The notes beneath the pieces were generated by a model that made no database searches, was not told the origin of the DNA, and saw only the letters and a program-made list of their open reading frames with translations. DNA of 64,000 bases from JAQIBY01 sp963676165. GTDB taxonomy: Bacteria > Bacteroidota > Bacteroidia > Bacteroidales > ML635J-15. Below are positions 48,020 through 55,459 of the stretch, piece by piece (position 1 is the first letter of the stretch; every line of letters starts with the position of its first letter). The stretch spans positions 558,001 to 622,000 of the forward strand of contig OY781043.1 of assembly GCA_963676165.1 (NCBI GenBank), in the 5' to 3' direction. Made by a program: the position numbers and the translations under genes.

Positions 48020-48989
48020 GAAATCACATATTAAAAACTTTATGCTTGAGCATTACAAGCATTTTAATTCTGCTGCTATGATTGATGCAGCAAAAGGTTA
48101 TGAAGAACAATTGATTCAGGGAAATAAAATGATGATTACGCTAGCAGGAGCAATGAGTACTGCCGAGTTAGGTAAATCATTGGCTGAGATGATTCGTCAG
48201 GATAAAGTTCATATTATTTCCTGTACGGGAGCAAACCTTGAGGAAGACATTATGAACCTTGTTGCTCATTCGCATTATAAGCGTGTGCCCGAATATCGCG
48301 ATTTAACTCCAAAACAAGAATGGGATCTGTTGGAAGGTGGATTGAATCGAGTTACGGATACTTGCATTCCTGAAGAAGAGGCTTTTCGTCGCTTGCAAAA
48401 ACATATTTATGAGATTTGGAAAGATGCAGAAGCAAAGGGAGAACGTTATTTTCCGCATGAGTACATGTATAAGATGTTGCTTTTCGGGGTCCTTGAGCAG
48501 TATTATGAAATAGATCCAAAAAATAGTTGGATGTTGGCAGCAGCAGAGAAAAACCTTCCAATCGTTGTTGGTGGGTGGGAAGATTCCACGATGGGAAATA
48601 TTTTTGCTTCCTATTGCATTAAAGGTGAATTGAAACCATCAACCATGAAATCAGGAATTGAATACATGATGTGGTTAGCTGATTGGTACACTGATAATAC
48701 CAAAGATAATGGATTGGGTTTCTTTCAGATTGGCGGAGGCATCGCAGGAGATTTTCCAATTTGTGTTGTGCCGATGCTTTATCAAGATTTAGAACGTACC
48801 GATACGCCTTTCTGGTCGTATTTCTGCCAGATTTCCGACTCAACAACCAGTTACGGATCATATTCTGGAGCTGTTCCAAACGAAAAAATTACTTGGGGGA
48901 AACTAGATATCAATACTCCAAAGTTCATCGTGGAATCTGATGCAACGATTGTTGCTCCTTTGATTTTTGCTTATTTGTTGGATTGGTAG
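48012..48989 (+). CDS. Deoxyhypusine-synthase-like protein lacking the catalytic lysine
   Basis: I start at the ATG at 48012 (MTEKSHIKNFMLEHYKHF), 325 residues; an upstream in-frame extension lies inside speB. The NAD-dependent DHS fold is clear: 'LAGAMSTAELGKSLAEMI', 'SCTGANLEEDIMNL', and a C-terminal 'GSYSGAVPNEKITWGKL' corresponding to the DHS 'SGARPDEAVSWGK' block. In eukaryotic DHS the active-site Lys follows a GGG motif (GGGVVK); here it reads GGGIAG (G241-G246), so that Lys is absent. Bacteria lack the eIF5A target, and bacterial relatives include homospermidine synthases. Its place after agmatinase suggests a polyamine-chain reaction using putrescine or agmatine. Confidence 0.82.
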   Translation: MTEKSHIKNFMLEHYKHFNSAAMIDAAKGYEEQLIQGNKMMITLAGAMSTAELGKSLAEMIRQDKVHIISCTGANLEEDIMNLVAHSHYKRVPEYRDLTPKQEWDLLEGGLNRVTDTCIPEEEAFRRLQKHIYEIWKDAEAKGERYFPHEYMYKMLLFGVLEQYYEIDPKNSWMLAAAEKNLPIVVGGWEDSTMGNIFASYCIKGELKPSTMKSGIEYMMWLADWYTDNTKDNGLGFFQIGGGIAGDFPICVVPMLYQDLERTDTPFWSYFCQISDSTTSYGSYSGAVPNEKITWGKLDINTPKFIVESDATIVAPLIFAYLLDW

Positions 48990-49020
48990 AATGTAAATTT
49001 TTAATTTGAAAATAAGCACT

Positions 49021-49028
49021 TATCTTTG
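49021..49028 (+). promoter_or_regulatory. -7 box of the tRNA-Ser promoter
   Basis: TATCTTTG, a perfect TANNTTTG box, ends 10 bases before the tRNA-Ser 5' end. A clear TTTG at -33 is not seen (TTTT at the expected distance). Confidence 0.7.
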
Positions 49029-49038
49029 TGAGACCCAA

Positions 49039-49125
49039 GGAGAGGTGCCGGAGTGGTCGAACGGGGCGGTCTCGAAAACCGTTGTCCGCTAATGCGGACC
49101 GGGGGTTCGAATCCCTTCCTCTCCG
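49039..49125 (+). tRNA. tRNA-Ser(CGA)
   Basis: Acceptor GGAGAGG (49039-49045) pairs with CCTCTCC (49118-49124), discriminator G at 49125. Anticodon loop CTCGAAA gives CGA. A long class II variable arm (GTCCGC..GCGGAC) and a GGTTCGAATCC T-arm are present. The 3' CCA is not encoded. Confidence 0.96.
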
Positions 49126-49130
49126 CAAGA

Positions 49131-49159
49131 AAAATCCCTGATGTTAGTCAGGGTTTTTT
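49131..49159 (+). terminator. Terminator of tRNA-Ser
   Basis: CCCTGA/TCAGGG stem with flanking A- and T-runs, immediately after the tRNA. Confidence 0.8.
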
Positions 49160-49168
49160 CGTTTGCAG

Positions 49169-49413
49169 CTACCCCAAGCTTGCTTGAGGGTAGCTGCAAA
49201 CGAAAAAAGCAGAACGAGCAATGCTCGTTAGGATTTTTCTTGAATGTCACCCCTTTAGGGATCACGCGAGACGTAAGTCGAGCGTAATCCCTACCCCAAG
49301 CTTGCTTGAGGGTAGTTGCAAATGAAAAAAGCAAAACGAGCAATGCTCGTTAGGATTTTTCTTGAATGTCACCCCCTTCGGGATCACGCGAGACGTAAGT
49401 CGAGTGTAATCCC
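49169..49413. repeat. 122-bp tandem duplication rich in hairpins
   Basis: Two copies, 49169-49290 and 49291-49413, differ at only a few positions. Each has CTACCCCAAGCTTGCTTGAG, a near-palindrome AACGAGCAATGCTCGTT, and a GGGATCACGCGAG ... GTAATCCC inverted repeat. In copy 1 the first block is part of a longer perfect palindrome (TTGCAGCTACCC / GGGTAGCTGCAA). It is non-coding and lies just downstream of tRNA-Ser. Confidence 0.85.
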
Positions 49414-49439
49414 GATTTGTAATCCAAAGCTTTTTTTAT

Positions 49440-49500
49440 GACCCTCCCGAGGTAAACTCGGAATGCTCCCTGCCTGCCGGTAGGCAGGTGAGCTAATTTT
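49440..49500 (-). pseudogene. Degenerate tRNA-Val-like fragment (outermost unit)
   Basis: On the minus strand it reads TTAGCTC, then a palindromic CCTGCCTACCGGCAGGCAGG in place of the D-loop, GAGCA, the hairpin TTCCGAG/CTCGGGA and GGGTCAT; the T-arm and acceptor 3' side are lost. Confidence 0.5.
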
Positions 49501-49519
49501 CAGATCTTTTACTCTATTT

Positions 49520-49777
49520 TTATTTGTCAGGTTGCTTGTTGCTAATCAGGAACTCAATATACTTTCGTGATTTCTTGCGTTTAATTTGTAGTTCTCTTTG
49601 TCTTGCTTCGGAAAGTGATTGAAACGCTTCAGAGTAGACAATTACCCAATCCTGAGTGTGTCCGGTAAATCCTTTGTGTTTTTCATTATGTTTTTGGATG
49701 CGCTGCTCCAAATTTCCAGTAGCTCCGATGTAGTATTTGTTTCTGGATTTAGAAAAAAGAATGTAAGTGTAAAACAT
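49520..49777 (-). CDS. GIY-YIG nuclease family protein, copy C
   Basis: 85 residues. The single-domain GIY-YIG nuclease has 'YTYILFSKSRNKYYIG' (the GIY...YIG strands), 'NLEQRIQKHN' with the catalytic Arg, and Glu in 'SEARQRELQIK'. It is of the UPF0213 small type, length normal. It is one of three tandem copies, differing at a few residues (SKSRN for SQARN, VIVYSE for KIVYSE, PDK end). Each copy lies between tRNA-Val-derived sequence, which suggests a mobile origin (see findings). Confidence 0.88.
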   Translation of the reverse strand: MFYTYILFSKSRNKYYIGATGNLEQRIQKHNEKHKGFTGHTQDWVIVYSEAFQSLSEARQRELQIKRKKSRKYIEFLISNKQPDK

Positions 49778-49797
49778 TGTTAGTGGGGTTAAATAAA

Positions 49798-49820
49798 AAA
49801 ACCTCAGTTTTCTGAGGTTT
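49798..49820. terminator. Terminator hairpin, copy in unit A
   Basis: AAACCTCAG / CTGAGGTTT with flanking A- and T-runs; works on either strand. The same hairpin follows tRNA-Val at about 50609-50632 and recurs at about 50204-50227. Confidence 0.75.
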
Positions 49821-49824
49821 TTTA

Positions 49825-49900
49825 GTGGGCGATATAGGATTCGAACCTATGACCCTCCCGAGTTAACCTCGGGATGCTCCTTGCCTACAGGTGAGTCAAT
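49825..49900 (-). pseudogene. tRNA-Val 3'-half fragment A
   Basis: 49825-49855 is identical to the T-arm and 3' acceptor strand of the intact tRNA-Val. After it the anticodon arm is replaced by a TCCCGAG-gttaa-CTCGGGA hairpin, and no recognisable D-arm or 5' acceptor follows. Confidence 0.75.
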
Positions 49901-49922
49901 TCTCAGATGTTTGAATCTGTTT

Positions 49923-50180
49923 TTATTTGCTAGGTTGTTTGTTGCTGATCAGGAACTCAATATACTTTCGTGATTTTTTGCGTTTAATTTGTAGTTCTCT
50001 TTGCCTTGCTTCGGAAAGTGATTGAAACGCTTCAGAATAGACAATTTTCCAATCCTGAGTATGTCCGGTAAATCCTTTGTGTTTTTCATTATGTTTTTGA
50101 ATACGCTGCTCCAAATTTCCAGTAGCTCCGATATAGTATTTGTTTCTGGCTTGAGAAAAAAGGATGTAAGTGTAAAACAT
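49923..50180 (-). CDS. GIY-YIG nuclease family protein, copy B
   Basis: 85 residues, same domain layout as the neighbouring copies ('YILFSQARNKYYIG', catalytic Arg in 'LEQRIQKHN', Glu in the 'RQRELQIK' helix). It is almost identical to copy A at 50329; only one residue differs (RQREL versus RKREL). Flanked by tRNA-Val 3' fragments on both sides. Confidence 0.88.
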   Translation of the reverse strand: MFYTYILFSQARNKYYIGATGNLEQRIQKHNEKHKGFTGHTQDWKIVYSEAFQSLSEARQRELQIKRKKSRKYIEFLISNKQPSK

Positions 50181-50230
50181 AGTTGGTGTGGGTTTAAATA
50201 AAAAAAACCTCAGAAATCTGAGGTTTTTTA

Positions 50231-50306
50231 GTGGGCGATATAGGATTCGAACCTATGACCCTCCCGAGTTTAACTCGGGATGCTCCTTGCCTACAGGTGA
50301 GTCAAT
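50231..50306 (-). pseudogene. tRNA-Val 3'-half fragment B
   Basis: 50232-50262 repeats the T-arm and acceptor 3' strand of tRNA-Val exactly. It is followed by the TCCCGAG/CTCGGGA hairpin and the same TTGCCTACAGG spacer as fragment A. Confidence 0.75.
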
Positions 50307-50328
50307 TCTCAGATGTTTGAATCTGTTT

Positions 50329-50586
50329 TTATTTGCTAGGTTGTTTGTTGCTGATCAGGAACTCAATATACTTTCGAGATTTCTTGCGTTTGATTTGTAG
50401 TTCTCTTTTCCGTGCTTCGGAGAGTGATTGAAACGCTTCAGAATAGACAATTTTCCAATCCTGAGTATGTCCAGTAAATCCTTTGTGTTTTTCATTATGT
50501 TTTTGGATACGCTGCTCCAAATTTCCAGTAGCTCCGATATAGTATTTGTTTCTGGCTTGAGAAAAAAGGATGTAAGTGTAAAACAT
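50329..50586 (-). CDS. GIY-YIG nuclease family protein, copy A (next to intact tRNA-Val)
   Basis: 85 residues, intact motifs as in the other two copies. It starts 52 bases downstream of the 3' end of the intact tRNA-Val, past the tRNA terminator, on the same strand. Retention of all catalytic residues in three tandem copies suggests the nuclease is or was recently functional. Its role is unknown; a homing-like or DNA-repair role is possible. Confidence 0.88.
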   Translation of the reverse strand: MFYTYILFSQARNKYYIGATGNLEQRIQKHNEKHKGFTGHTQDWKIVYSEAFQSLSEARKRELQIKRKKSRKYIEFLISNKQPSK

Positions 50587-50637
50587 AGTTGGTGTGGGTT
50601 TAAATAAAAAAAACCTCAGAAATCTGAGGTTTTTTAG

Positions 50638-50712
50638 TGGGCGATATAGGATTCGAACCTATGACCCCTTGGGTGTAAACCAAGTGCTCTGAACCAACTG
50701 AGCTAATCGCCC
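50638..50712 (-). tRNA. tRNA-Val(TAC)
   Basis: On the minus strand, acceptor GGGCGAT (50712-50706) pairs with ATCGCCC (50645-50639), discriminator A at 50638. D-arm GCTC..GAGC, anticodon loop TTTACAC gives TAC, T-arm TAGGTTCGAATCCTA. CCA is not encoded. A terminator hairpin follows at about 50632-50609. Confidence 0.96.
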
Positions 50713-50752
50713 TAATATTTTAAGAACTTTTGGCAATGCTTAGTTAGTTTTA

Positions 50753-50842
50753 AGGGTTTAAACCTATGACCCTCCCGAGTAAACCTCGGGATGCTCTGAA
50801 CCAACTGAGCTTGTCTGCCGATTGACAGACTAATTACCTAAA
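50753..50842 (-). pseudogene. Degenerate tRNA-Val-like gene upstream of tRNA-Val
   Basis: On the minus strand it has TTAG, an 18- to 20-base palindromic insert (GTCTGTCAATCGGCAGAC), the Val D-arm sequence CTCAGTTGGTTCAGAGC, a TCCCGAG/CTCGGGA hairpin instead of the anticodon arm, GGGTCATAGG, and a mutated T-loop (GGTTTAAACC). The sequence before it (AATTCTTGAGAACTTTT) resembles that before tRNA-Val, so the whole locus seems duplicated. Confidence 0.6.
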
Positions 50843-50932
50843 ATTCTTGAGAACTTTTATTCACATTTTTTGTGAATGCGGATGCAAAGTAAGTTTATTT
50901 TTTTTGAACTGCCAAATAGAAACACAAAAAAA

Positions 50933-52210
50933 TTATAAAATTTCCGCAACTGTAAAAGTGCTACCTCCTACAAAAATAAAGTCATTAGGAGAGGAGATAG
51001 ATTTTGCTTTACTGTAAGCTTCATTCACATCGTGAATTAGCTCTCCATTGAGTTCGAAATTTTGAGCAGTTTTCATCAACGCTTCTGCCGGTAGTGCTCT
51101 TGGGATTTTAGCTTCAGTAAAAATATAATGTGCTTCTTTTGGAAACAGTGGAAGTATTTTTTCTAAATTTTTATCGTTAACTACTCCCAAAACAACAATT
51201 AGCTTGTCGTATTTGTAACTTTTTATTTGTTTAATGACATGAGTTAAGCCTTCAGTATTATGCGCTACATCGCAAAAACATTTTGGCGAATCTGATAGCT
51301 TTTGCCATCGACCAAGTAAACCCGTGTTTTTTGTTGTATGTCTTATTCCTTTCTCAATATTCGCTTCCGTAATGTTCCATTCTGTTTGTTTTGCACTTAG
51401 CGCTGTAAGAACAGTTGAGATGTTTTCTGATTGATAAGTTCCTGCTAAATTTGATGTGATTGAAACTGTTTTACCCCTAAAGTTATAATCAAGCTCTAAT
51501 TGATCTTGATTGAGTGTAAGGCTGTGAAGTTTAAATGTATCTTTTGCAAAAACAATAGGAGTATTTCTTTCCTTTGCTGTTTTTTTGAAAACTTGATTTG
51601 CAATTTGATCATGGCTTCCGCTCACAACAGGGACTCCTGTTTTAATTATTCCTGCTTTTTCCCCTGCAATTTGAGAAATGCTGTTCCCCAAAAAACTAGT
51701 ATGGTCAAGTCCAATATTTGTAATAATGGAAAGCTCTGGTTGGATAATATTGGTCGAATCCAATCTGCCACCCATGCCAGTTTCAATCACAGCAAAATCA
51801 ACTTGCTTGGCTTTAAAATAGTCAAAGGCGAGAGCGACTGTCATTTCAAAAAAGCTAGCTTCCTGTTCTTGAAAGTAACTCAAGTTGTTCTGCATGTATT
51901 CTAATATCCATGCTTGGGAAATCATTTCTCCATTCACTTTAATCCGTTCTCGGAAGTCTTTGAGGTGCGGTGAAGTGTATAGTCCTGTTTTATATCCAAC
52001 TTCTTGAAGTACTGATGCTAGCATGTGCGAAACAGAGCCTTTACCATTTGTACCTGCTATGTGTATGCATTTATAATGCTTGTGAGGATGATCAAATTTC
52101 TCATCTATCGCTAAGCTTCTTGATAAATCAGCTTTATATGCAGCTTTCCCTTCTCTTTGATACATTGGGAGGGAATGGAACATAATGTCTAGGCATTCTT
52201 CGTATGTCAC
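50933..52210 (-). CDS. folC: Dihydrofolate synthase / folylpolyglutamate synthase
   Basis: 425 residues, usual length. Mur-ligase-like enzyme that adds glutamate to dihydropteroate or folates using ATP. P-loop GTNGKGS (residues 53-59), 'LYTSPHLKDFRERI' folate/Mg loop, 'ETGMGGRLDSTN', and 'DVAHN' in the C-terminal domain are all family hallmarks. The start is GTG at 52210: family members begin MTY.E, matching this point, and the GTGA overlap with the stop of the upstream gene indicates coupling. It is the last gene of a three-gene minus-strand operon. Confidence 0.95.
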   Translation of the reverse strand: MTYEECLDIMFHSLPMYQREGKAAYKADLSRSLAIDEKFDHPHKHYKCIHIAGTNGKGSVSHMLASVLQEVGYKTGLYTSPHLKDFRERIKVNGEMISQAWILEYMQNNLSYFQEQEASFFEMTVALAFDYFKAKQVDFAVIETGMGGRLDSTNIIQPELSIITNIGLDHTSFLGNSISQIAGEKAGIIKTGVPVVSGSHDQIANQVFKKTAKERNTPIVFAKDTFKLHSLTLNQDQLELDYNFRGKTVSITSNLAGTYQSENISTVLTALSAKQTEWNITEANIEKGIRHTTKNTGLLGRWQKLSDSPKCFCDVAHNTEGLTHVIKQIKSYKYDKLIVVLGVVNDKNLEKILPLFPKEAHYIFTEAKIPRALPAEALMKTAQNFELNGELIHDVNEAYSKAKSISSPNDFIFVGGSTFTVAEIL

Positions 52211-53070
52211 TTTGTTAATGTTTTAAGATCCTTTTGTAATAAGACAGATGCTGTTTTTGAATTCACTTTGTGATAATCAAAATAAACAAGCTTGCCGCTG
52301 TTTGTATCCATTATTAGCTTGATGCAATACTGGTTCTCACCTGCTTTAATTAAGTGCAAAACTAAGTGCTTTTTTTTGTTTTCACGAATGGCTTGTGTGA
52401 TTTCTTCGCGATTCGAAAACTTAAAAGGAAATGAATAATGAGACTTAAATGCATTTTTTGAGCGTATTGAACTCTCAAGTTGTTCAGGTATAATTAAGAA
52501 TTCATAATCAGCAAGAGGTAGTTCCGTATTTTGATGATATTTAATGACTTCTTTCGAGGTAGATGGGTAGTTTTTGTCAAGATAATCTACGTAATATTGC
52601 ATATACTTTATGCATAATCCAAAAATGTAACTGTATTCAGTTTGCTCTGTTTGTTTTGTACCTAGTGGAATTGCGCATAAATCTGGCATGTTTTCTATTT
52701 TACCACTTTTATGACCTAAGGATAAGAACAGATAGGTGTATTCTGTTTTTGTTTTATCTTTCTCAAAATAAACAGAACTTAAGTAAATAAATGATTTTGT
52801 CTCGTCTTTTCTTAGTGTTGCGAAATCCGATGCGCTGATGATTTCAATATCCGTAATTTCCCAAATGTCTTTTACGATTTCCGGCATTTCTGTGTTGTAG
52901 TCTGAGATTATCTCATCTTCAAGGACAAGGTATGTTATGGATTGCTTGAAAGTTTGAATTGTAGTAGCATCTGGCGTCGGGAAATTTTCCTGTGCAAACC
53001 CTTGACTTGCAATTCCCAAAACAAATAAAATTGCGCTAATTCTCAGGGAAATAAATTGGGTGTTTTTCAT
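52207..53070 (-). CDS. Secreted protein of unknown function
   Basis: I choose the ATG at 53070 (MKNTQFISLRISAILFVLG), which gives a signal peptide ending 'ASQGFAQ'; 287 residues. A longer frame starts at 53193 but would bury the signal peptide. No domain is recognised; the middle is rich in alternating charged and aromatic residues ('TKTEYTYLFLSLGH'). It overlaps the upstream secreted-protein gene by 35 bases and folC by 3 bases, so it is co-translated with both. Confidence 0.65.
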   Translation of the reverse strand: MKNTQFISLRISAILFVLGIASQGFAQENFPTPDATTIQTFKQSITYLVLEDEIISDYNTEMPEIVKDIWEITDIEIISASDFATLRKDETKSFIYLSSVYFEKDKTKTEYTYLFLSLGHKSGKIENMPDLCAIPLGTKQTEQTEYSYIFGLCIKYMQYYVDYLDKNYPSTSKEVIKYHQNTELPLADYEFLIIPEQLESSIRSKNAFKSHYSFPFKFSNREEITQAIRENKKKHLVLHLIKAGENQYCIKLIMDTNSGKLVYFDYHKVNSKTASVLLQKDLKTLTK

Positions 53071-53701
53071 TGAATTGTCGGATATAGTAAAACATGAGTT
53101 TTCGTTGTTTCCGTTTTCTAAGCTCAGTATATTCTTTGTGTAATACACTGTCAGACTGAATGGCGTAAGCAACATTTTCACGGTTAAAGCCATAGATTTT
53201 TCCTTCTCTCATGTCTAGTAAGAGTTGGATGTTTTCTATTCTCGTGTAGCTTGATGGGCCTGTGTAGTAGTAATATGGATCATAAAACGGATCATTGATG
53301 CTGTTTTGCCGAACTAATACTTGAGCAATAAAATGACTTATTGTTCCGATGTATGGAATCAAATGAAACCCATTCGCATGAAAAATATAAATTTTGCCTT
53401 TGTATGCATATCCCCAGATGTTTTGTAAGCCAACGGATTTGCGGTTTCCATATTCGTCAAAATATTCAAATCCACCTTTTTCAATTAGGCTTTCTTTTGG
53501 AGTTTGATTTGCTAACGCAATGTTCGTTTTCGAAAAGTCTATGGCTATATTGTTTCTGAAATCGGAAAATGATAAGAATATGCCTTCATTAAAATCAAAA
53601 GACAAATCGTATTTTATGCCTTTAATAGTATCAGTATCCTCTTGAGCCTGTAAGAAACCAATGCATAACACAGTTGTGAGTATGAAAAATATCTGTTTCA
53701 T
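53036..53701 (-). CDS. Secreted protein of unknown function
   Basis: The ATG at 53701 (MKQIFFILTTVLCIGFLQAQ) is chosen over an in-frame GTG nine bases upstream because it opens directly on a signal peptide; 221 residues. The mature part is Tyr/Phe-rich ('DPFYDPYYYYTGPSSY') with a basic C-terminal helix. No family is recognised. It is the first gene of an operon with another secreted protein and folC. Confidence 0.65.
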   Translation of the reverse strand: MKQIFFILTTVLCIGFLQAQEDTDTIKGIKYDLSFDFNEGIFLSFSDFRNNIAIDFSKTNIALANQTPKESLIEKGGFEYFDEYGNRKSVGLQNIWGYAYKGKIYIFHANGFHLIPYIGTISHFIAQVLVRQNSINDPFYDPYYYYTGPSSYTRIENIQLLLDMREGKIYGFNRENVAYAIQSDSVLHKEYTELRKRKQRKLMFYYIRQFNEKHPIYFPEN

Positions 53702-53870
53702 ATTATTCACGAAATTAGCAAAATTGCAGATGTAATGAAAGAAAAAAATATAATCTCTTAGAATCTGTTGGTGTATCTAGTGTGTGGGGGTTTTTAACAG
53801 GTGGTTTATAAAAAACTGAAAATCCCTGAAATATTTGGAGTTTCTGTCAGGAAAGCGCATAGATATTTTC

Positions 53871-53878
53871 TAACTTTG
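53871..53878 (+). promoter_or_regulatory. -7 box of the purH promoter
   Basis: TAACTTTG fits TANNTTTG, 30 bases before the purH ATG; the -33 region lacks a clear TTTG. No purine riboswitch-like fold was noticed in the 30-base leader. Confidence 0.55.
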
Positions 53879-53908
53879 GGCAGTTTTTAATATTTTAAAA
53901 ATAATACG

Positions 53909-55423
53909 ATGAAACCTATCAAATCTGCACTGATTTCAGTATTTCACAAAGAAGGATTAGCTCCTGTTATCCAGAAACTTAATGAGTTGAATGTTAAATT
54001 GTATTCTACCGGAGGAACAAAGCAATACATTGAGGAGTGTGGCGCAGAAGTTACTGCTGTTGAGGACTTAACTACATATCCATCCATTTTAGGAGGACGT
54101 GTAAAAACCTTGCATCCTAAGATTTTTGGAGGTATCTTAAAACGTCGCGATTTAGAATCTGATGTGATGGATGCAGAAGAGTATAACATTCCTGATGTTG
54201 ATTTAGTTATTGTTGATTTGTATCCTTTTGAGAAAACAGTTGCTTCTGGTGCTGCTCATGAAGATATCATTGAGAAAATTGATATAGGAGGTATTTCACT
54301 TATTCGAGCTGCCGCGAAGAATTATAACGATGTTTTAATTGTTTCCAATGAATCGCAATACGATAAGTTATTGAATTTGTTGGAAGATAATAAAGGTCAG
54401 ACAAATCTTGAAATGCGCAAACGTTTTGCAATGGAGGCATTTGCTGTTTCATCTCATTATGACAGCGCAATTTTCAATTATTTTGATGAAGATAATATGT
54501 CAGCATTTCGTCGTAGTTTCAACAATGCAAGACCTTTACGCTATGGGGAAAATCCACATCAAAAAGCATTCTTCTTTGGTGACTTCGATGTCGTTTTTGA
54601 TCAGATTCATGGGAAAGAGATTTCATATAATAACCTGCTTGATATTGATGCCGCTGTTTCTCTAATTCAAGACTTTGATGACACTACAGTTGCAGTTTTA
54701 AAACACAATAATGCATGTGGTTTAGCTAGTCGTAAACAGTTGAAACAAGCTTGGATTGACGCATTGGCTGGTGATCCTGTGTCGGCTTTTGGAGGTGTAA
54801 TTATTTCCAATGTTATGATTGACGCTGAAACTGCAGAAGAAATTCATAAGATATTTTTTGAAGTAATTATTGCTCCTGGATACACAGATGATGCTTTGGA
54901 AATTCTGAAACAGAAGAAAAATCGTATTATTCTTGTACATAAAGATAAAAACCTTCCTAAAACTCAGTTCAGAACTGCCTTGAATGGTGTATTGTATCAA
55001 GAAAGAGATACAAAAAAAGAACAAGCTGATGAATTAAAATCTGCAACAAAACGCAATGCAAGTGATGCTGAAATTGATGACTTGTTGTTTGCTAATCGTA
55101 TTGTTAAGCACACAAAATCAAATGCAATTGTATTGGTGAAAGATAAACAACTTTTGGCGAGTGGTGTTGGTCAAACTTCACGTGTCGATGCCTTAAAACA
55201 GGCAATTCATAAAGCAAAATCATTCAATTTTGACCTGAATGGAGCAGTTATGGCATCGGATGCATTCTTCCCATTTAAAGATTCTGTTGAGATTGCTTAT
55301 GAGGCAGGAGTTAAGGCAGTTATCCAGCCTGGAGGCTCAATTCGTGATCAAGAATCTATCGATTTTTGTAACGAAAACGACGTAGCTATGGTTTTTACAG
55401 GGATTCGCCATTTTAAACATTAA
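53909..55423 (+). CDS. purH: Bifunctional AICAR formyltransferase / IMP cyclohydrolase
   Basis: 504 residues, usual length. It catalyses the last two steps of purine synthesis (AICAR to FAICAR to IMP). The N-terminal MGS-like cyclohydrolase domain has 'LYSTGGTKQYIEE' and 'GGRVKTLHPKIFGGIL'; the C-terminal transformylase domain has the catalytic Lys265-His266 in 'VLKHNNACG' and ends 'FTGIRHFKH'. The 10-formyl-THF it needs can be supplied by Fhs, encoded 6 kb downstream. mreB follows after 36 bases on the same strand, so read-through is likely. Confidence 0.97.
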   Translation: MKPIKSALISVFHKEGLAPVIQKLNELNVKLYSTGGTKQYIEECGAEVTAVEDLTTYPSILGGRVKTLHPKIFGGILKRRDLESDVMDAEEYNIPDVDLVIVDLYPFEKTVASGAAHEDIIEKIDIGGISLIRAAAKNYNDVLIVSNESQYDKLLNLLEDNKGQTNLEMRKRFAMEAFAVSSHYDSAIFNYFDEDNMSAFRRSFNNARPLRYGENPHQKAFFFGDFDVVFDQIHGKEISYNNLLDIDAAVSLIQDFDDTTVAVLKHNNACGLASRKQLKQAWIDALAGDPVSAFGGVIISNVMIDAETAEEIHKIFFEVIIAPGYTDDALEILKQKKNRIILVHKDKNLPKTQFRTALNGVLYQERDTKKEQADELKSATKRNASDAEIDDLLFANRIVKHTKSNAIVLVKDKQLLASGVGQTSRVDALKQAIHKAKSFNFDLNGAVMASDAFFPFKDSVEIAYEAGVKAVIQPGGSIRDQESIDFCNENDVAMVFTGIRHFKH

Positions 55424-55459
55424 TATTTTTTATTAACTTTAAGGCTAAAATTTAGGCCA

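Larger units (their letters stand above)
49430..50636 (-). repeat. Three tandem units of about 404 bp: GIY-YIG gene + tRNA-Val 3' fragment + terminator
   Basis: GIY-YIG genes start every 403-406 bases. Between them the same order repeats: the terminator hairpin (AACCTCAG..CTGAGGTT), then, on the plus strand, the 3' half of tRNA-Val, a CCCGAG/CTCGGG hairpin, and a TTGCCTACAGGTGAGTCAA spacer. The outermost (leftmost) unit is the most diverged. Confidence 0.85.

Noticed and set aside
49089..49343. 84-codon minus-strand frame ending in 'EEGIRTPGPH' over tRNA-Ser
   Set aside because: A well-known false translation of tRNA-Ser and the repeats behind it.
50188..50400. 70-codon plus-strand frame containing 'RYRIRTYDPPEF'
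   Set aside because: False translation of the complement of tRNA-Val 3' fragment B and part of the GIY-YIG gene.
49430..50636. CRISPR-like regular repeats
   Set aside because: The repeat period is about 404 bp and each unit contains a gene; no short direct repeats with unique spacers and no cas gene are present anywhere in the window.
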